Below the pieces are notes generated by a model, which saw only the letters and a program-made list of their open reading frames with translations, was not told the origin of the DNA and made no database searches. A DNA stretch of 64,000 nucleotides from Bradyrhizobium elkanii WSM2783 (lineage in GTDB: Bacteria > Pseudomonadota > Alphaproteobacteria > Rhizobiales > Xanthobacteraceae). Both the position numbers and the translations under genes were made by a program. Every line of letters begins with the position of its first letter. Within the stretch, counting starts at the first letter, position 1. The stretch is taken from contig NZ_AXAP01000039.1 in assembly GCF_000472865.1 (NCBI RefSeq), forward strand, positions 1 to 64,000, in the 5' to 3' direction. Of this stretch, positions 16,805 through 28,019 are shown in pieces.

Positions 16805-17473
16805 TCAATCCAGCCCATGCCGCAGGCTGGCGGCTGCGGCAAAAGGCCCGACCACGAAACTCACCAGCGACAGCGCGCACAGGATCGAGAACGGGGTTCC
16901 GAACGACAATGGGCCCATAATCGCGGCTTGCGAGGCCGCGACGCCGAAAATCAGCACGGGAATCGATAGCGGCAGCACGAGCACGGCCAGCAGCAGCCCG
17001 CCGCGGTGCAACGTGACGGCGAGCGCCGCCCCGATCATGCCGGTGAAGGTGAGCGCGGGGGTGCCCGCCAGCAGCGTCAGCGCCACCGCCAAGGTCGCGG
17101 TGCCATCGAGATTGAGCAGCAGCCCGAGCACGGGCGTTGCCACGATCAACGGCAGGCCGGCGGCAAGCCAATGCGCCAGCGCCTTCGCCGCGCAGGCGAG
17201 TTCCAGCGGCGTCCGGCTCATCACGATGAGATCCAGCGAGCCGTCCTCGTGGTCGGCCATGAACAGCCGGTCCAGCGTCAGAAGGCTCGCCAGCAGCGCG
17301 CCGAGCCAGAGGATCGCGGGTCCCAGCCGCGTCAGCAGCGCGAGGTCCGGCCCGACCGCGAACGGCATCAGCACGGTGACGGTGAGGAAGAACAACACGC
17401 CGATCAGCGCGCCGCCGCCGACGCGCAGCGCAATCCGGATGTCGCGCCGAATCAGTGCCGAGAGCGCGGTCAT
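16805..17473 (-). CDS. ccmB: Heme exporter protein CcmB
   Basis: The permease subunit of the CcmAB transporter, 222 residues, six predicted membrane segments. The family start LIRRDIRIALRVGGGALIGVLFF and MADHEDGSLDLIVMSRTPLE are conserved. CcmAB provides ATP-driven release of heme-loaded CcmE. Its ATG overlaps the ccmA stop by four bases. Confidence 0.95.
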   Translation of the reverse strand: MTALSALIRRDIRIALRVGGGALIGVLFFLTVTVLMPFAVGPDLALLTRLGPAILWLGALLASLLTLDRLFMADHEDGSLDLIVMSRTPLELACAAKALAHWLAAGLPLIVATPVLGLLLNLDGTATLAVALTLLAGTPALTFTGMIGAALAVTLHRGGLLLAVLVLPLSIPVLIFGVAASQAAIMGPLSFGTPFSILCALSLVSFVVGPFAAAASLRHGLD

Positions 17474-18075
17474 GACCCAGCCCCCATGCGCATTTCCCTG
17501 ACATCGATGCCGAGCGGGGTGTGGGTGGCGGCGATCAGGATGCCGCCGCCTGCGAGATGATCGCGCATCAAAGTGACGAAGAGGTCCTGGCCTTTGGTGT
17601 CGAGCGCGGAGGTCGGTTCGTCCAGCAGCCAGACCGGCCGTCGCGCGACCAGCAGCCGCGCGATCGACAGCCGTCGGCGCTGGCCAGCGGAGAGGTAGGC
17701 GGCGGGCAGATGGGTCGCATGGTCAAGACCGACGGAGGCGAGGCATCGGCCGGCGTCATCCGATTCGCCGCCGAGAAAATCCCGCCAGAAGGAAAGATTT
17801 TCGAGCACGCTTAAGCCCGGCTTCAGCGCGTCGCGATGGCCGAGATAGTGCGCCTGCTCGGCCACCGTCAGTTCGGCCTCGCCGCCATCGAGCGTGATCG
17901 AGCCGTCCGACGGCACCAAGAGGCCGGCGATCACGCGCAACAGCGAGGTCTTGCCCGAGCCGTTGGGGCCGGTGATGGCAAGCGCTTCGCCCGATGATGC
18001 TGCAAAGCCTAATCCGGAAAACACTTCGCGGCCGCCCCGCACGCATCGCAAGTTTTGTCCCGAGAGCCGCATCAT
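17470..18075 (-). CDS. ccmA: Heme exporter ATP-binding protein CcmA
   Basis: The ABC ATPase of cytochrome c maturation, about 201 residues. Walker A is GPNGSGKTSLLR (about residue 38), the ABC signature LSAGQRRRLSIARLL, and Walker B VWLLDEPTSALD. The start is uncertain between GTG 18084, ATG 18075 and ATG 18072. It is the first gene of the minus-strand run ccmA-B-C-D-G and is divergent from acnA across a 309-base spacer. Confidence 0.95.
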   Translation of the reverse strand: MMRLSGQNLRCVRGGREVFSGLGFAASSGEALAITGPNGSGKTSLLRVIAGLLVPSDGSITLDGGEAELTVAEQAHYLGHRDALKPGLSVLENLSFWRDFLGGESDDAGRCLASVGLDHATHLPAAYLSAGQRRRLSIARLLVARRPVWLLDEPTSALDTKGQDLFVTLMRDHLAGGGILIAATHTPLGIDVREMRMGAGS

Positions 18076-18090
18076 GCCCTTCACGGCCCT

Positions 18091-18181
18091 CTAGATCTGT
18101 CCAAGCACGATCGCCGCGCAGACGCTTCGCGTTTGTCGCGGGGAGAACCGGTCCCCACTTTTTCGGATCATGCTCAAAGAA
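18091..18181. repeat. Composite RIME-like repeat upstream of ccmA
   Basis: It contains a CGCGCAGACGCTTCGCGTT/GTCGCGGGGAG core and ends CCGGTCCCCACTTTTTCGG followed by ATCATGCTC. The same composite design occurs inverted at 61739-61816. Confidence 0.65.
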
Positions 18182-18251
18182 ATCTTTCGCTAGCCGTTGA
18201 GAATTTTTGGGTGGCGCAAGGCTGTGGCGCGCTCGTCGGTGTGGCGGCGCT

Positions 18252-18268
18252 TCTAGAAAGATTCTATA
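18252..18268 (+). promoter_or_regulatory. Irr-box (iron control element)-like operator of acnA
   Basis: The dyad TCTAGAA-AGA-TTCTATA matches the Rhizobiales ICE consensus TTTAGAA-N3-TTCTAAA at 12 of 14 positions, and its two arms differ at only one position. It overlaps a TATAAG that could be the -10 element, about 117 bases before the acnA start. That is the position expected for Irr repression of an iron-rich enzyme when iron is scarce. Confidence 0.65.
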
Positions 18269-18384
18269 AGCCCCGGAACTTGATGCAGCACACCATCGGC
18301 CTCCGCAAGCGGGAAGCCGACCTCGCCGCTGCCGGTATAAAAATACCCTTGCCGGGTATAACGGAATAAGTGGGATTTCCTCGC

Positions 18385-21105
<2,721 letters not shown>

Positions 21106-21158
21106 CGCGGATTTGTGATCGGTGCCTCACTGCTACGTGAATGGCTAGGAAAATGCGG

Positions 21159-21182
21159 GCGGCCTATGAAAAAGGCCGCTTT
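21159..21182 (+). terminator. Terminator-like hairpin after acnA
   Basis: A 7-bp perfect stem (21159-21165 with 21173-21179) with an A-rich loop and a short T-run, 54 bases behind the acnA stop. Confidence 0.6.
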
Positions 21183-21265
21183 CGCACGTCAGGGGCATAC
21201 TCTTCAGGGTCGTCTCTCATGCCCCGTACAAGTACGGATGGAAATCATCACGATCGGTTCTCAGA

Positions 21266-22024
21266 ATGACAGCGATGATGGCCTATAATCGTCTTTCGCT
21301 TTGGTCCGGCGCACTCAGTGTTTGCGCCATTATCGCGATCATCCGACCCGCCCACGCCGATCCGCGTGCGGTCGTCGAGCTCTTCACCTCACAGGGTTGT
21401 TCGTCCTGCCCGCCCGCCGACAAGATCATCGGCGAACTCGCCAAAGACCCGAATGTCATCGCGCTCAGCATGCCGATCGACTACTGGGATTATCTCGGCT
21501 GGAAGGACACGCTGGCTGATTCGCGCTTCAGCGCGCGCCAGAAAGCCTATTCGCATGTGCGCGGCGACCGCGACGTCTATACGCCGCAAGTCATCGTTAA
21601 CGGCTCGGCGAAGGTGATCGGCAGCGATCGCGTCGGCATTGAGACTGCGATCAAGGATACCGCAACCGAGGGCGTGATGTCGGTGCCGGTGACGATGTCG
21701 CTGTCCGGCAAGCAGATCAATGTCTCGGTGGCGGCGAGCAATGGGCCGCGCGTCAAGCATGGCGAAGTCTGGATTTGCTCGATCTCCAAGGCGGTGCCGA
21801 TCTCGATCGGGCGCGGCGAGAATCGCGGGCAAGAGATCACCTATCACAACGTGGTGCGTAACCTGTTGAAGGTCGGCGACTGGAACGGCAGCGCGGGAAG
21901 CTGGACGGTGCCGATCGAGAACATCTCGCGTGAAGGCGTCGATGCCGCCGTCGTCTATGTCCAGGACGGCAATCGCGACAAGCCGGGCCCGATGCTCGGT
22001 GCGGCCATGACGCCGCTGCGGTAA
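21266..22024 (+). CDS. DUF1223 thioredoxin-like exported protein
   Basis: A 252-residue protein with an N-terminal signal peptide or anchor (hydrophobic residues about 12-30, ending AHA). It is followed by ELFTSQGCSSCPPADK, the CxxC-containing start of the DUF1223 thioredoxin-like fold, then DYWDYLGWKDTLAD and VYTPQVIVNG, both family hallmarks. The role is unknown; a periplasmic thiol function is plausible from the CSSC pair. It probably has its own promoter, since the acnA terminator lies upstream. Confidence 0.88.
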   Translation: MTAMMAYNRLSLWSGALSVCAIIAIIRPAHADPRAVVELFTSQGCSSCPPADKIIGELAKDPNVIALSMPIDYWDYLGWKDTLADSRFSARQKAYSHVRGDRDVYTPQVIVNGSAKVIGSDRVGIETAIKDTATEGVMSVPVTMSLSGKQINVSVAASNGPRVKHGEVWICSISKAVPISIGRGENRGQEITYHNVVRNLLKVGDWNGSAGSWTVPIENISREGVDAAVVYVQDGNRDKPGPMLGAAMTPLR

Positions 22025-22049
22025 AGATCTAGATCAAACCCAACACACC

Positions 22050-22140
22050 TTGTCGTTCCGGCGCGCATCGCGCGAAGCCGGAATCTCCCGTCATCATGTC
22101 CAGATTCCGGGTTCACGCCGGCGCGTGCCCTGGAATGACG
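22050..22140. repeat. Palindromic repeat (CGTTCCGG/CCTGGAATGACG type)
   Basis: Outer arms TCGTTCCGGCGCGC and GCGTGCCCTGGAATGACG, with inner arms around GATTCCGGGTTC. Same family as 15035-15177 and 22853-22957. Confidence 0.75.
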
Positions 22141-22154
22141 TATCGCGACGGACC

Positions 22155-22340
22155 CCAAAAAAGAAAAGGACCAACTCTCGTTGGCCCAGTCAAAAGGGAG
22201 TTAACTCCCCTGCGAACAGGCCCGGTCCCGACGGCCCCGGGGGGCTGGGGGCTGAGGAATCCGGAACCGAAAGAACCGGGCCAACGCAGGATTTCCTTTT
22301 CGCAGGGCAGCGGGGCGGGCGGTGGGCGGAAGTGGGGCAG
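22155..22340 (-). ncRNA. Candidate structured small RNA (minus strand)
   Basis: The interval has no supported coding frame but carries dense nested complementarity. Read on the minus strand it ends in an excellent intrinsic terminator (22157-22187). Upstream are GAAAAGGA/TCCTTTTC (22294-22301 with 22163-22170), CGCAGG/CCTGCG (22285-22290 with 22209-22214), ACCGGGCC/GGCCCGGT (22275-22282 with 22219-22226), and a 14-base palindrome GGGAGTTAACTCCC (22196-22209). The segment 22278-22285 is also perfectly complementary to the 5' arm of the terminator stem, allowing an alternative fold. No minus-strand gene follows, so an independent transcript is suggested. The 5' end is a guess and no class was recognised. 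Confidence 0.45.
22157..22187 (-). terminator. Intrinsic terminator of the candidate small RNA
   Basis: On the minus strand GGGCCAAC and GTTGGTCC form an 8-bp stem (one G-U pair) closed by a GAGA tetraloop, followed by CCTTTTCTTTTTT. There is no annotated minus-strand gene that needs it. Confidence 0.75.
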
Positions 22341-22468
22341 CAATAAGATTCTTTCTAACGATACTGTGACTCCTGGAAAATCTTCCCATTCGTCGCACGG
22401 CGGCTCTGAACCCTTGCGGCGCTGCCCGGTTAGCGCAATCATGTCAGCCGCATGACAGGAGGCGCTTG

Positions 22469-22840
22469 ATGATATCGATATCGGAGGACACCGATCCAAG
22501 CGGGCTTCGCGCGGCGGCGCGGCCCGTCGCTGCCAGCCCGCTACAGAACCGCGTCACGTTCAATCGTCTCGAACTCAATCGCATCCTCAATCTCTATGGC
22601 CGCATGGTCGCCGATGGCGAGTGGCGGGATTACGCCATCGACTTCCTGAAGGATCGCGCCGTGTTCTCGGTGTTCCGCCGCTCCTCCGAAGTCCCGATCT
22701 ATCGAATCGAAAAGGACCCGCGGCTCGCCCGCAAGCAGGGCATGTACAGCGTGATCTCGGCGACCGGCCTGATCCTGCGCCGCGGCCATGAGCTGGAGCG
22801 CGTGCTGCTCGTGATCGACCGCAAGCTGGCGGTTGTTTAA
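22469..22840 (+). CDS. DUF2794 protein
   Basis: A cytoplasmic protein of about 123 residues. FNRLELNRILNLYGRMVADGEWRDYAIDFLKDRAVFSVFRR is the DUF2794 core found throughout alphaproteobacteria, followed by PIYRIEKDPRLARKQGMYSV. The ATG at 22469 has AGGAGG upstream; the TTG just before it is unlikely. The function is unknown. Confidence 0.9.
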   Translation: MISISEDTDPSGLRAAARPVAASPLQNRVTFNRLELNRILNLYGRMVADGEWRDYAIDFLKDRAVFSVFRRSSEVPIYRIEKDPRLARKQGMYSVISATGLILRRGHELERVLLVIDRKLAVV

Positions 22841-22852
22841 GGCCGCGGCGTC

Positions 22853-22957
22853 CGTCATTCCGGGGCGCGAAGCGAACCCGGAGTCTCGTGCGGCAAATTG
22901 CGCTCTCACCAACCTCTGGATTCCGGGTTCGCACTTACGCGCGCCCCGGAATGACAG
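22853..22957. repeat. Palindromic repeat (CGTCATTCCGGGGC type)
   Basis: Outer arms CGTCATTCCGGGGCGCG and GCGCGCCCCGGAATGAC. It lies between the convergent DUF2794 and acetyltransferase genes. Confidence 0.8.
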
Positions 22958-22961
22958 AGAA

Positions 22962-23507
22962 TTAACGCCGGCCCGGATCGTCGGTCGGCACCGTGGTGGC
23001 GCCGTCGCCGAGCGCGCGCTGCATCATCACCGTGTCGAGCCAGCGGCCGAATTTGAGGCCGACGCTCGGATGGGTTCCGATCAGCGTGAAGCCGGTCTTG
23101 AGGTGAACGCCAATTGAGCCGGCGTTGGCGGAGTCTCCGATCACCGCGATCATCTGCCGGTAGCCGCGCGCCTCGCATTCGCTGATCAGCCGCTGCAGCA
23201 GTTGCAGGCCGACGCCGCGGCGGTGGATCGAGGGATCCAGATAAATCGAATTCTCCACCGTGAAGCGATAGGCCGGACGCGGGCGGTAGGCGCCGGCATA
23301 GGCGTAACCGACCACGCCTCCGTCAAGGGCGGCGATGAAATAGGGAAAGCCGCCATCCGTCAGCGCCCTGAAGCGGCGCGTCATCTCCGCGAGGTCCGGC
23401 GGGACCAGCTCGAACGTCGCGGTGCCGAAGCGCACCGCGTGCTCGTAAATTGCAGTGACGGAGGGAAGGTCGGCCTCAGTGGCGGGCCTGATCTCGACGG
23501 CGGACAT
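22962..23507 (-). CDS. GNAT N-acetyltransferase (phosphinothricin acetyltransferase-like)
   Basis: A 181-residue acetyltransferase with IRPATEADLPSVTAIYEHAV at the start, an acetyl-CoA site HRRGVGLQLLQRLISECEARGYRQMIAVIG (about residues 115-145) and GFTLIGTHPSVGLKFGRWLDTVMMQ near the end. This arrangement is characteristic of the Pat/Bar/YncA group, which acetylates phosphinothricin- or methionine-sulfone-like amino acids. The actual substrate cannot be inferred. It is a single gene. Confidence 0.9.
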   Translation of the reverse strand: MSAVEIRPATEADLPSVTAIYEHAVRFGTATFELVPPDLAEMTRRFRALTDGGFPYFIAALDGGVVGYAYAGAYRPRPAYRFTVENSIYLDPSIHRRGVGLQLLQRLISECEARGYRQMIAVIGDSANAGSIGVHLKTGFTLIGTHPSVGLKFGRWLDTVMMQRALGDGATTVPTDDPGRR

Positions 23508-23555
23508 GGCGGCAAGATAGCAGCAGGTTTCCCGGGAGCAACGCTCTCCTTATCT

Positions 23556-23630
23556 GTCATGGCCGGGCTCGACCCGGCCATCCACGCCTTTCTCGCCAAG
23601 GGTGGATGCTCGGGGAACGAGCCCGGGTAG
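23556..23630. repeat. GC-rich palindromic repeat
   Basis: Opposed GGCCGGGCTCGACCCGGCC and related CGGG/CCCG arms between the acetyltransferase promoter region and the Bax-inhibitor gene terminator. Confidence 0.5.
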
Positions 23631-23644
23631 GGGACTGAGTGCGC

Positions 23645-23677
23645 AAACGAAAAGCCCCGGCGGTGAGGCCGGGGCTT
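23645..23677 (-). terminator. Intrinsic terminator of the Bax-inhibitor-1 family gene
   Basis: On the minus strand AAGCCCCGGC and GCCGGGGCTT (23668-23677 and 23652-23661) form a 10-bp stem followed by TTTTCG. Confidence 0.85.
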
Positions 23678-23702
23678 CGATCGTTGGTACTGCCGGAGGC
23701 GC

Positions 23703-24494
23703 TTAGTCGCGCTGTCCAAGGAGCTGCAGGAGCAGCGTGAACAGGTTGATGAAGTTCAAGTAGAGCGAGAGTGCGCCGGTAATCGCCGCACGCTCGGCAA
23801 TCGCGCCACCCTGTGAGGCGTAGCCGTAGATGTAGTCGTTCTTCAGCCGCTGGGTATCCCAAGCGGTGAGGCCCGCGAACACCAGCACGCCGACCACCGA
23901 AACGATGAACTGCAGCGCCGAACTCGCCAGGAACAGGTTCACCAGGCTGGCGATGATGATGCCGATCAGGCCCATGAACAGGAACGAGCCCATGCCGCTC
24001 ATGTCACGCTTGGTGGTGTAGCCGTAGAGGCTGAGCGCACCAAAGGTCGCCGCGGTGATGAAGAACACCCGCACGATCGAGGTGTGCGTATACACCAGGA
24101 AGATCGACGACAGCGAGAGGCCCATCAGCGCCGAGAACACCCAGAACAGGAGCTGAGCAGTCGCGGGCTGCAGCCGGTTAATGCCGGCCGAGATCACGAA
24201 CACCATCACCAGCGGTGCGAGGATGAACAGCCACTTCAGCGGGCTGACGAACATCGCATAGCCGAACTGCGTCAGATAGGCGTTGCCGAACTTTGCGACG
24301 GCTGCGGACGGATCCGCCGTCACCGCCGCCATATAGACGCCGAGCGCGGCCAGGCCCGTGATCGCGAGGCCGATCGACATGTAGTTGTAGATGCGCAGCA
24401 TGTAGGCGCGCAGACCGGCGTCGACCGTCGCAGTGTCAATGCGACCGGCGGCCCGGCCGAAGGGAGAGGCATAGTTACGGTCTAGGTCCGACAT
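23703..24494 (-). CDS. Bax inhibitor-1/YccA family membrane protein
   Basis: 263 residues with seven hydrophobic segments. The family motifs are an N-terminal soluble stretch up to about residue 30, LRAYMLRIYNYMSIGLAITG, and a C-terminal GLTAWDTQRLKNDYIYG (about residue 215). Bacterial relatives are YccA, a modulator of FtsH, and BsYetJ, a calcium leak channel. A TATACT -10-like hexamer lies about 55 bases upstream (24541-24546, minus), without a clear -35. It is followed by its own terminator. Confidence 0.92.
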   Translation of the reverse strand: MSDLDRNYASPFGRAAGRIDTATVDAGLRAYMLRIYNYMSIGLAITGLAALGVYMAAVTADPSAAVAKFGNAYLTQFGYAMFVSPLKWLFILAPLVMVFVISAGINRLQPATAQLLFWVFSALMGLSLSSIFLVYTHTSIVRVFFITAATFGALSLYGYTTKRDMSGMGSFLFMGLIGIIIASLVNLFLASSALQFIVSVVGVLVFAGLTAWDTQRLKNDYIYGYASQGGAIAERAAITGALSLYLNFINLFTLLLQLLGQRD

Positions 24495-24732
24495 GGTCGA
24501 ATTCCCGTGGTTGTTCCGGTCGCAAGGGATTTGCGGGACCGAGTATAATCTATCTCAGATAGCGCGGCCTGCGGACATTAAAATCCGTGTCATCAAACCG
24601 CCCATCCGACCCAAGGCGTATGTGGGAAACTAACACAACCGCCGCAAGCTTCCACGCGCGGCTGAATGTCGCTCTGGCCCTTATTTCAAGGCAAAGCCGG
24701 TATTAACCGGCCTCGTTCCCCGCTTCAAATTG

Positions 24733-27303
24733 TCACAAATTCCGCAACACTGCCGCGGGCTTCTGGTTCAAGGCGAGCAGCGTGCCGGCCAGCCCGAGCC
24801 CGACGGTGACGATCAGGGCCGCGACCACCACCGCCGCAGCGCTGCCGGCCTCCCAGACGAAACTCAGCGTCATCAGCCGGGTGACGATCAGCCAGGCGGC
24901 GATCGAGCCGGCGAATACGCCGAACAGCGCGGTGGCGAAGCCGATCATGAGATATTCGAGCGCATAGGCGCCCAGCAGGCGGGCGCGGGTGGCGCCGAGC
25001 GTCTTCAGGATCACCGCGTCATAGACGCGGTGGCGGTGGCCGGCGGCGAGCGCGCCGCCCAGCACCAGGATGGCCGAGATCAGCGTCACCGCGCTGGCGC
25101 CGCGGATCGCCAGCACGAGATTGGTGACGACGCTGCCGATGGTCTCCAGCGCCTCACGGACCCGGACGCTCGTCACCATCGGGAAAGCGTCGGAGACCTG
25201 CTTGATGATGCGGGCGTCATCGGAAGGGGACGGATGCGCCTCCGTCAGGGTCGCCACATGGCTGTGCGGGGCGCCCTTGAAGGCGTTGGGCGAAAACACC
25301 AGCACGAAATTGATGCCGAGCCCCTGCCAGTCGATGTTGCGGAGATTGGCGATCTTCGCCGAAATGTCGCGGCCGAGCACGTTGACGACGATCTCGTCGC
25401 CGATCTTGAGCCTCAGCCCGTCGGCGATCTTCTTCTCCATCGAGACCAGCGGCGGGCCGTGATAGTCGGCGCCCCACCATTCGCCCTCGACGATCTTCGA
25501 GCCTTTGGGAACCTCTCCGGTGTAGGTCAGGCCGCGGTCGCTCTGCAGCACCCATTCGGCGTCGACCGATGGTTTCAACTCGTCCGCCTTGACGCCGCGG
25601 GCGGCAACGATGCGCCCGCGCAGCATCGGCACGTCCTCGACCGTTCCGTCCGGCGTGGTCTGCTTCAGAAAAGCGCTGAACCGGTCGGCCTCGGTGGAGG
25701 GAATATCGATGAAAAAGAACGAGGGGGCGCGGTCGGGCAGCGCGGCGAGGAACTGGCGGCGCAAATTGCCGTCGATCTGGGTGATGGTGACGAGCACGGC
25801 GAGCCCGAGGCCGAGCGAAAGCACCACCGATGGCGTCAGCGCGCCGGGCCGGTGGATGTTGGCGACCGCCAGCCGCACCATGGTGATGCGGCTACGCGGC
25901 AGCCGCCGCGCCAGCGCCATCAACCCGGCGGCGATCAAACGCAGCAGCACGAAGACTGCGATGGAGGAGGCGACGAACACGGCGGCGATGCGCTTGTCGT
26001 AGGAAAGTCCGACCGCAACCGCGATCAATAGCGCGATCACCGCGCCCATCAGCGTCAGATAGCTCCAGCGCGGCCGGTGCCATTCGCTGGCGACCGTATC
26101 GCGGAACAGCGCCGCCACCGGCACGTCGTGCACCCGGCCGAGCGGCCACAGGCCGAACGCCAGCGCGGTCAGGAGGCCGTAGACGAACGACAATGCAAGT
26201 TCATCGGGATGCAGCGCCGGGATCACCGGCAGCGGCAGCAGCTTTCCGAATATGCCGACGATGACGAAGGGCAGGGCCGCGCCGAGCGCCAGCCCGATCA
26301 CCGAGCCGATGGTGGCGAGCACGATCACCTGTGTCAGATAGATCGTGAAGACGTCGCGGCCGGTGGCGCCAAGCGCCTTGAACGAGGCGATGACGTCGCG
26401 CCGGCGGTCAATGTGGCTCTTGACGGCGTTGGCGACGCCGACGCCGCCGACCAACAGCGCGGCGAGCCCGACCAGGGTCAGGAACTGAGTGAAGCGATTG
26501 ATATTGCGTTCGAGTTGCGGCGAGGCGTTGTCGCGGCTGCGGATCTCCCAGCCAGCTTCGGGCAGCGCATTGCGCGCGCCACCGATGAACGTCGTGGTCG
26601 CGCGGTCGTCATTGGCGTTGCCCGGCAGCTTCACGCGGTAGATCCAGCGCACCAGGCTGCCGGGCTGCAGCAACCCGGTTGCGCGCAGGCCCGCCTCGCT
26701 GACAAGGAAGCGGGGGCCCAGGCCGACGCCGCCGACGAGCTTGTCCGGCTCGGCCTCGACCACGCTGCGGATCTGGAACGTCGCGCCGCCGATGCTGACG
26801 TCGTCACCGAGCTTCAGATCAAGCCTCGCCAGCAAGGTCGAATCGACGCCGGCGCCGAACACGCCGTTGCGTTCGGCGAAGAGGTCGGAGACCGGCATCT
26901 TCGGATTGAGCGTCAGTTCGCCGAGCAGGGGATAAGACCCGTCGACGGCCTTGAGTTCGACCAGCGCCAGCGTGCCCGCCGGATTGCGCGCCATCGCGCG
27001 CAGCGTTGCGCCGACTGAGACGTCGCCATGTGTGCGCAGGAACGCGATCTCGGCCGGCTTGGCCTCGCGCTGCATCAGGGAAAAGCTGACGTCGCCGCCA
27101 AGCAGCGAGCGGCCCTCGCGTGTCAGCCCTTCGCTCAGGCTCGCCGCCACCGAGCCGACGCCGGCGATGGCCATCACGCCGAGCGCGATGCAGGCGATAA
27201 AGACATAGAAGCCGCGCAGGCCGCCGCGCAACTCGCGCAGCGCATAGCGTAGAGCAAGCGACGGTGCGCGGCTCGTCGTGGCAGCTTCGACAGCAATGCT
27301 CAT
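24733..27303 (-). CDS. ABC transporter permease, FtsX/YbbP type
   Basis: An 856-residue protein with an N-terminal membrane segment (about 30-55) and a periplasmic MacB-like core. A first FtsX-type block of membrane helices spans about residues 265-420, a second periplasmic domain follows, and a last FtsX block is at about 720-840. This duplicated layout is that of E. coli YbbP. Its ATG overlaps the stop of the ATPase gene upstream (ATGA). With the ATPase it forms an exporter or envelope mechanotransmitter; the substrate is unknown. Genomic pairing with TesA is conserved in many proteobacteria. Confidence 0.92.
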   Translation of the reverse strand: MSIAVEAATTSRAPSLALRYALRELRGGLRGFYVFIACIALGVMAIAGVGSVAASLSEGLTREGRSLLGGDVSFSLMQREAKPAEIAFLRTHGDVSVGATLRAMARNPAGTLALVELKAVDGSYPLLGELTLNPKMPVSDLFAERNGVFGAGVDSTLLARLDLKLGDDVSIGGATFQIRSVVEAEPDKLVGGVGLGPRFLVSEAGLRATGLLQPGSLVRWIYRVKLPGNANDDRATTTFIGGARNALPEAGWEIRSRDNASPQLERNINRFTQFLTLVGLAALLVGGVGVANAVKSHIDRRRDVIASFKALGATGRDVFTIYLTQVIVLATIGSVIGLALGAALPFVIVGIFGKLLPLPVIPALHPDELALSFVYGLLTALAFGLWPLGRVHDVPVAALFRDTVASEWHRPRWSYLTLMGAVIALLIAVAVGLSYDKRIAAVFVASSIAVFVLLRLIAAGLMALARRLPRSRITMVRLAVANIHRPGALTPSVVLSLGLGLAVLVTITQIDGNLRRQFLAALPDRAPSFFFIDIPSTEADRFSAFLKQTTPDGTVEDVPMLRGRIVAARGVKADELKPSVDAEWVLQSDRGLTYTGEVPKGSKIVEGEWWGADYHGPPLVSMEKKIADGLRLKIGDEIVVNVLGRDISAKIANLRNIDWQGLGINFVLVFSPNAFKGAPHSHVATLTEAHPSPSDDARIIKQVSDAFPMVTSVRVREALETIGSVVTNLVLAIRGASAVTLISAILVLGGALAAGHRHRVYDAVILKTLGATRARLLGAYALEYLMIGFATALFGVFAGSIAAWLIVTRLMTLSFVWEAGSAAAVVVAALIVTVGLGLAGTLLALNQKPAAVLRNL

Positions 27304-28019
27304 GTTGCGGACTGTCCGTCGATCCGTCCCGAGCGCAGCCGCACCACGCGGTCGCAGCGCTGCGCCAGCGAAGAATCATGGGTGACAAGCACCAGCGTCA
27401 TCCCGCGCTCGGCATGTTTGGTGAACAGCAGGTCGACGATCTGCTTTCCCGTTGCCTCATCGAGATTGCCGGTCGGCTCGTCCGCGACCAGGATCGCAGG
27501 ATCAGGCGCCAGCGCACGCGCAAGCGCCACGCGCTGCTGCTCGCCGCCGGAGAGTTGGGTCGGATAGTGGTGCAGCCGGTGGCCGAGGCCGACCGATGTC
27601 AGTTCCGCGGCGGCGCGTTCGGCAGCGTCGGGATTGCCGGCGAGTTCGAGCGGCACCGCGACATTTTCCAGCGCCGTCATGGTGGGGATCAAGTGGAACG
27701 ACTGAAAGACGATACCGACCTGGCGCCCGCGGAAACGCGCCAGCGCGTCCTCATCCAGCGTATTGAACGGCGTGCCGTTGACTACCACCTCACCGCTGTC
27801 AGGACGTTCCAATCCCGCCATCACCATCAACAGCGTCGACTTGCCCGAGCCTGACGGCCCGATCAGTCCGATCGCTTCCCCCGATGCCACACGAAGGCTG
27901 ATATCTTTCAGGATATGAACCCGGGCTGCACCGGTGCCGAGCGAGAGGTTGACGTTGGAAATGGAAATGGTCTCCGGCGCGACGCCGGAAAGCGAAGAGG
28001 ATTCTATGAGACTGTCCAT
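27300..28019 (-). CDS. ABC transporter ATP-binding protein, YbbA type
   Basis: About 239 residues of the LolD/MacB class ATPases. Walker A is GPSGSGKSTLLMVMAG (about residue 50), Q-loop FQSFHLIPTMTALENV, signature LSGGEQQRVALARAL, and Walker B ILVADEPTGNLDE. The start ATG at 28019 lies inside the 5' end of the divergent tesA gene. It is four bases overlapped with the permease gene. Confidence 0.94.
   Translation of the reverse strand: MDSLIESSSLSGVAPETISISNVNLSLGTGAARVHILKDISLRVASGEAIGLIGPSGSGKSTLLMVMAGLERPDSGEVVVNGTPFNTLDEDALARFRGRQVGIVFQSFHLIPTMTALENVAVPLELAGNPDAAERAAAELTSVGLGHRLHHYPTQLSGGEQQRVALARALAPDPAILVADEPTGNLDEATGKQIVDLLFTKHAERGMTLVLVTHDSSLAQRCDRVVRLRSGRIDGQSAT

Noticed and set aside
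22345..22361. Third Irr-box-like dyad upstream of the DUF2794 gene
   Set aside because: Only about 10 of 14 positions match and the left arm is poor, so it is no better than chance in an AT-rich patch.
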